DNA from: CAYJBH01 sp964368815
GTDB lineage: Bacteria; Bacillota; Clostridia; Oscillospirales; Ruminococcaceae
Length of the DNA stretch: 56,713 nucleotides
Direction: 5' to 3'
Assembly: GCA_964368815.1 (NCBI GenBank)
Contig: CAYJDA010000013.1
Location: forward strand, 1 to 56,713
Part shown: positions 54,648 to 56,713 of the stretch, in pieces
Layout: every line of letters begins with the position of its first letter
How positions within the stretch are numbered: position 1 is the stretch's first letter
Translations under genes and position numbers: made by a program
The notes under the pieces: generated by a model
What the model was told of the DNA's origin: nothing
What the model saw: the letters and a program-made list of their open reading frames with translations, nothing else
The model's database searches: none

Positions 54648-56531
54648 TTATTTATTATATATTGGGAACTGTGATATACGCAGTTTAGTACATCCAAACG
54701 GAATTAATTCAATCTTTTCCTTTGCTTTTCCGGAAGAATCCACATCAATCGGAACCTTTCCGGCATTGGAGTTATCGAGAGTCCACTCCGGTAGCAGGAG
54801 TCCCGTCATAGTTAGCGTAACCGATGGGGTTTCCTTGGAGAATGGTACGTTAGAAATAGGTTGCTCCGTCACGGATACAACTTCGTTAGGACTAATTGCA
54901 TAGTTCCAGGGACTCTCGGCATAAATTGCATAATCGGTTACTTGTGCAACCTCCTTAATTGATTCCCACCGCTCCTTAATGTTAAGCCCGTAGACCAACG
55001 GTCCGCGTTCTACAGCGGTAGATTTTCCGGCCCACTCGGAATAGCGAATCTCCATCGGGAATGTTACCTCGATAGTGTCGTTCTGCTTAAATTCTTTATT
55101 AATCGTGATAGTTGCGGTTTCTTTTTCAATATTAATTGTTGCACCGTCACAGATAACAGATGGCGCAGTGCACCAGTCCGGAATTCGAAGTTTTAGGGTC
55201 ATTGCTTTAGCTGATGGTTGCACTATATGGTAGGTTAATCGATCTCGAAATGGGTATTCAGTGCATAGTTCAACCGCTACTTTTTCGCCTTCAATGGTTG
55301 TTTCGACAGAACTTGGAGCATAAACCATGTTGGTAAGCACATTGCCCTCGGTGTACCAAAGGCTCTGTACTAACTTAGGCCAACCCTGGTGCATATTAGC
55401 TGTACAGCATCCAAAATTTGGCTCCAAACCAAACGTGTTGGAATCGTTGCGGTTATTGAACCAAGGACGTTCAGATACATCTGCTTGTACCTGATTGGCT
55501 TGCTGTAAATACTGATGCCCCATGAAATCTTCGGAAATTGTTGCAGGTAGAGCGTTATATGCCAACCGCTCCATTAAATCTCCGTATTTGCTCTCGCCAA
55601 AAATCTCGATTAGTGACTGTAAACTAAACATATATTCTACAACAGCACACAATTCCGAACCCTGTGAAGGGTCATTTCCTGCAAGATGCTCATCACCGTT
55701 AATGCAACCGGACACAACTCCATGGCGCTCGATAACTCGGTTAATGCCGTTTTTTGCTATATTTCGATATTTATCATCACCGGTTAACCAGTATTTTAAC
55801 GCCGGATGTTTAAAGCCCATAGTAACATTTACAATATGAGTATAGTGGAATGGAAACAAATCAAAAGTTTTACTAGGCACAACGGTGTCCATAAGTACTT
55901 TCCAGTTAATGTAATGTTTTGTTGGATAGGGAAAGGGGAGTTCCTCTAAAAATTCATTCCAATCTAATGATACAGCTTCGGCTCGTTTAGCGTATTCTAC
56001 ATATTTTTTATTTTTAGTTTGTTCATAAAGCCATTTAACACAATAAAGGTAATCCGGTACCCGCGCTTCACTCCATTCAGAAATTGGTTTTTCTTCTAAT
56101 ATGCGATCGAAATAAATAAAGTAATTTTCAAAGAAAGGGAGAACACGCTTATCTTTTGTAATTTCGTGATACTGAATTAAAACTTTTAACATTACATAGC
56201 GCGACCAACGGTCATACTTTGTGTTTAAAGGGCCAAAGTTTCCATCCTCGTCCTGGCTGTTAAGCGAAAAGTCTATAAACTTAATGCACAGATCCCAGCG
56301 TTCCTTGTCGTCCAAATAATATGCGAGTGGAAGCAATCCATCCAACCAGTAGGGAACTCTTTCCCAACCATCTCCGGAGCCTCCCAACCAACCGGAGTAG
56401 CTACCAACACTCTCCCATATATCATGTAGTTTGCCGGAAAGGCCGTCCATTTGAATTTCAAGCTGCCGCAGTAGCCACCCATTGGGTTTTACTTCGGTTA
56501 GCGAAAGACGCTTCATTGTTTGATATGTCAT
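54648..56531 (-). CDS. Glycoside hydrolase family 127 (DUF1680) beta-L-arabinofuranosidase-like enzyme
   Basis: A 627-aa cytosolic enzyme (no signal peptide). The N-terminal (alpha/alpha)6 barrel includes SGWLGGSGDGWERVPYWLDG and YDRWSRYVMLKVLIQYHEIT. The catalytic zinc site is complete: E293-L-C295 in GSELCAVVEYMFSL and G374-C-C-T in NFGCCTANMHQGWP, equivalent to the Glu/Cys3 centre of HypBA1. Beta-sandwich domains follow (LKLRIPDWCTAP; VERGPLVYGLNIK). The likely substrate is a beta-L-arabinofuranoside or related plant oligosaccharide, taken up by the upstream ABC transporter. RBS GAGGT. Normal length. Confidence 0.88.
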   Translation of the reverse strand: MTYQTMKRLSLTEVKPNGWLLRQLEIQMDGLSGKLHDIWESVGSYSGWLGGSGDGWERVPYWLDGLLPLAYYLDDKERWDLCIKFIDFSLNSQDEDGNFGPLNTKYDRWSRYVMLKVLIQYHEITKDKRVLPFFENYFIYFDRILEEKPISEWSEARVPDYLYCVKWLYEQTKNKKYVEYAKRAEAVSLDWNEFLEELPFPYPTKHYINWKVLMDTVVPSKTFDLFPFHYTHIVNVTMGFKHPALKYWLTGDDKYRNIAKNGINRVIERHGVVSGCINGDEHLAGNDPSQGSELCAVVEYMFSLQSLIEIFGESKYGDLMERLAYNALPATISEDFMGHQYLQQANQVQADVSERPWFNNRNDSNTFGLEPNFGCCTANMHQGWPKLVQSLWYTEGNVLTNMVYAPSSVETTIEGEKVAVELCTEYPFRDRLTYHIVQPSAKAMTLKLRIPDWCTAPSVICDGATINIEKETATITINKEFKQNDTIEVTFPMEIRYSEWAGKSTAVERGPLVYGLNIKERWESIKEVAQVTDYAIYAESPWNYAISPNEVVSVTEQPISNVPFSKETPSVTLTMTGLLLPEWTLDNSNAGKVPIDVDSSGKAKEKIELIPFGCTKLRISQFPIYNK

Positions 56532-56610
56532 GTTTATTACCTCAAAATTTTGTTTTGTAAATTTACGACAGATCTATAGAATTATTTCTTTGATCGTCAT
56601 ATCTTGAAAA

Positions 56611-56713
56611 TTATTTTACAGCACCACTCATCATACCCTTAACAAAGTATTTTTATAGGAAGAGAAATAGGATAAGAATAGGTAAAATACCTACGATAGA
56701 CCCTGAGGTCAAC
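56611..56713 (-). pseudogene. 3' end of sugar ABC transporter permease (MalG-type) with in-frame stop
   Basis: The minus-strand frame reads LTSGSIVGILPILILFLFL, then TAA (56653-56655), then KYFVKGMMSGAVK and a second TAA (56611-56613). The joined sequence is the standard C-terminus of MalG-type carbohydrate permeases, where a Gln (CAA/CAG) normally occupies the TAA position. So a single C-to-T change probably ends the protein 14 residues early. The gene continues beyond the window. It may still work, be broken, or reflect a sequencing error. It precedes the GH127 gene by 79 bp. Confidence 0.75.

Overview
The window looks like a low-GC Bacillota chromosome segment, most likely a gut or rumen Clostridia (Oscillospirales-like). 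The signs are AT-rich intergenic DNA, strong AAAGGAGG-type ribosome binding sites, frequent TTG/GTG starts, a GH127 arabinofuranosidase, and hairpin repeats ending in CCCCTACAG at the left edge. The family-level placement is inference.

Left flank (1-3850): two short palindromic repeats, a tRNA-Val(GAC), an aldo/keto reductase, a convergent pyridoxamine-phosphate-oxidase-like flavoprotein, and a LuxR-type regulator with a helical repeat body that ends in a clear terminator.

Core (3890-41214): one very long co-directional operon for a phage-tail-like contractile injection system (CIS). Its promoter (TTGAAA-N17-TAAAAT with an extended -10) sits directly behind a perfect dyad with the half-sites and spacing of a lux box. 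Gene order is: unknown 273-aa protein; AAA+ ATPase (Afp15-like); 2275-aa secreted repeat protein; four proteins that form an unusual surface/membrane/sensor block (a 604-aa FGKLL-motif protein, a single-pass protein, a HAMP plus dead class III cyclase receptor, and a MORN protein); cap (DUF4255/Pvc16); Ig-like protein; PAAR-like tip (DUF4280); sheath; tube 1; zinc-ribbon assembly protein that probably frameshifts into a DUF6760 ORF; tube 2; Asn-rich disordered protein; LysM protein; spike split over two genes; gp25; two baseplate-J proteins; gpI-like protein; and two dynamin-family GTPases. I see no lysis genes, no canonical tail fibre and no recognisable toxin. The many membrane segments suggest a system held in or at the producer's envelope rather than one released by lysis.

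Right of a terminator (41247) and a new promoter is a type VII secretion (ESX/Yuk-like) operon, 41432-49581: a coiled-coil membrane protein, an EssC-type FHA-FtsK ATPase, a YukD ubiquitin-like protein, five tandem WXG100 proteins and a longer secreted or membrane-linked protein. EssB, EsaA and EssA homologues are not visible. Facing it on the minus strand is a lipoprotein, a hybrid histidine kinase (HK-REC-HPt) and a REC-LuxR response regulator.

Right flank (53376-56713, minus strand): a VanZ-like membrane protein, then a decaying sugar-use operon. This contains the 3' end of a sugar ABC permease with an in-frame stop, an intact GH127 enzyme, and a second GH127 gene reduced to its two ends.

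The most notable points are the physical union of a CIS, membrane sensor proteins, dynamin-like GTPases and a T7SS; the probable -1 frameshift in the CIS assembly gene; the lux-box-like control site; and the dead cyclase receptor inside the operon.
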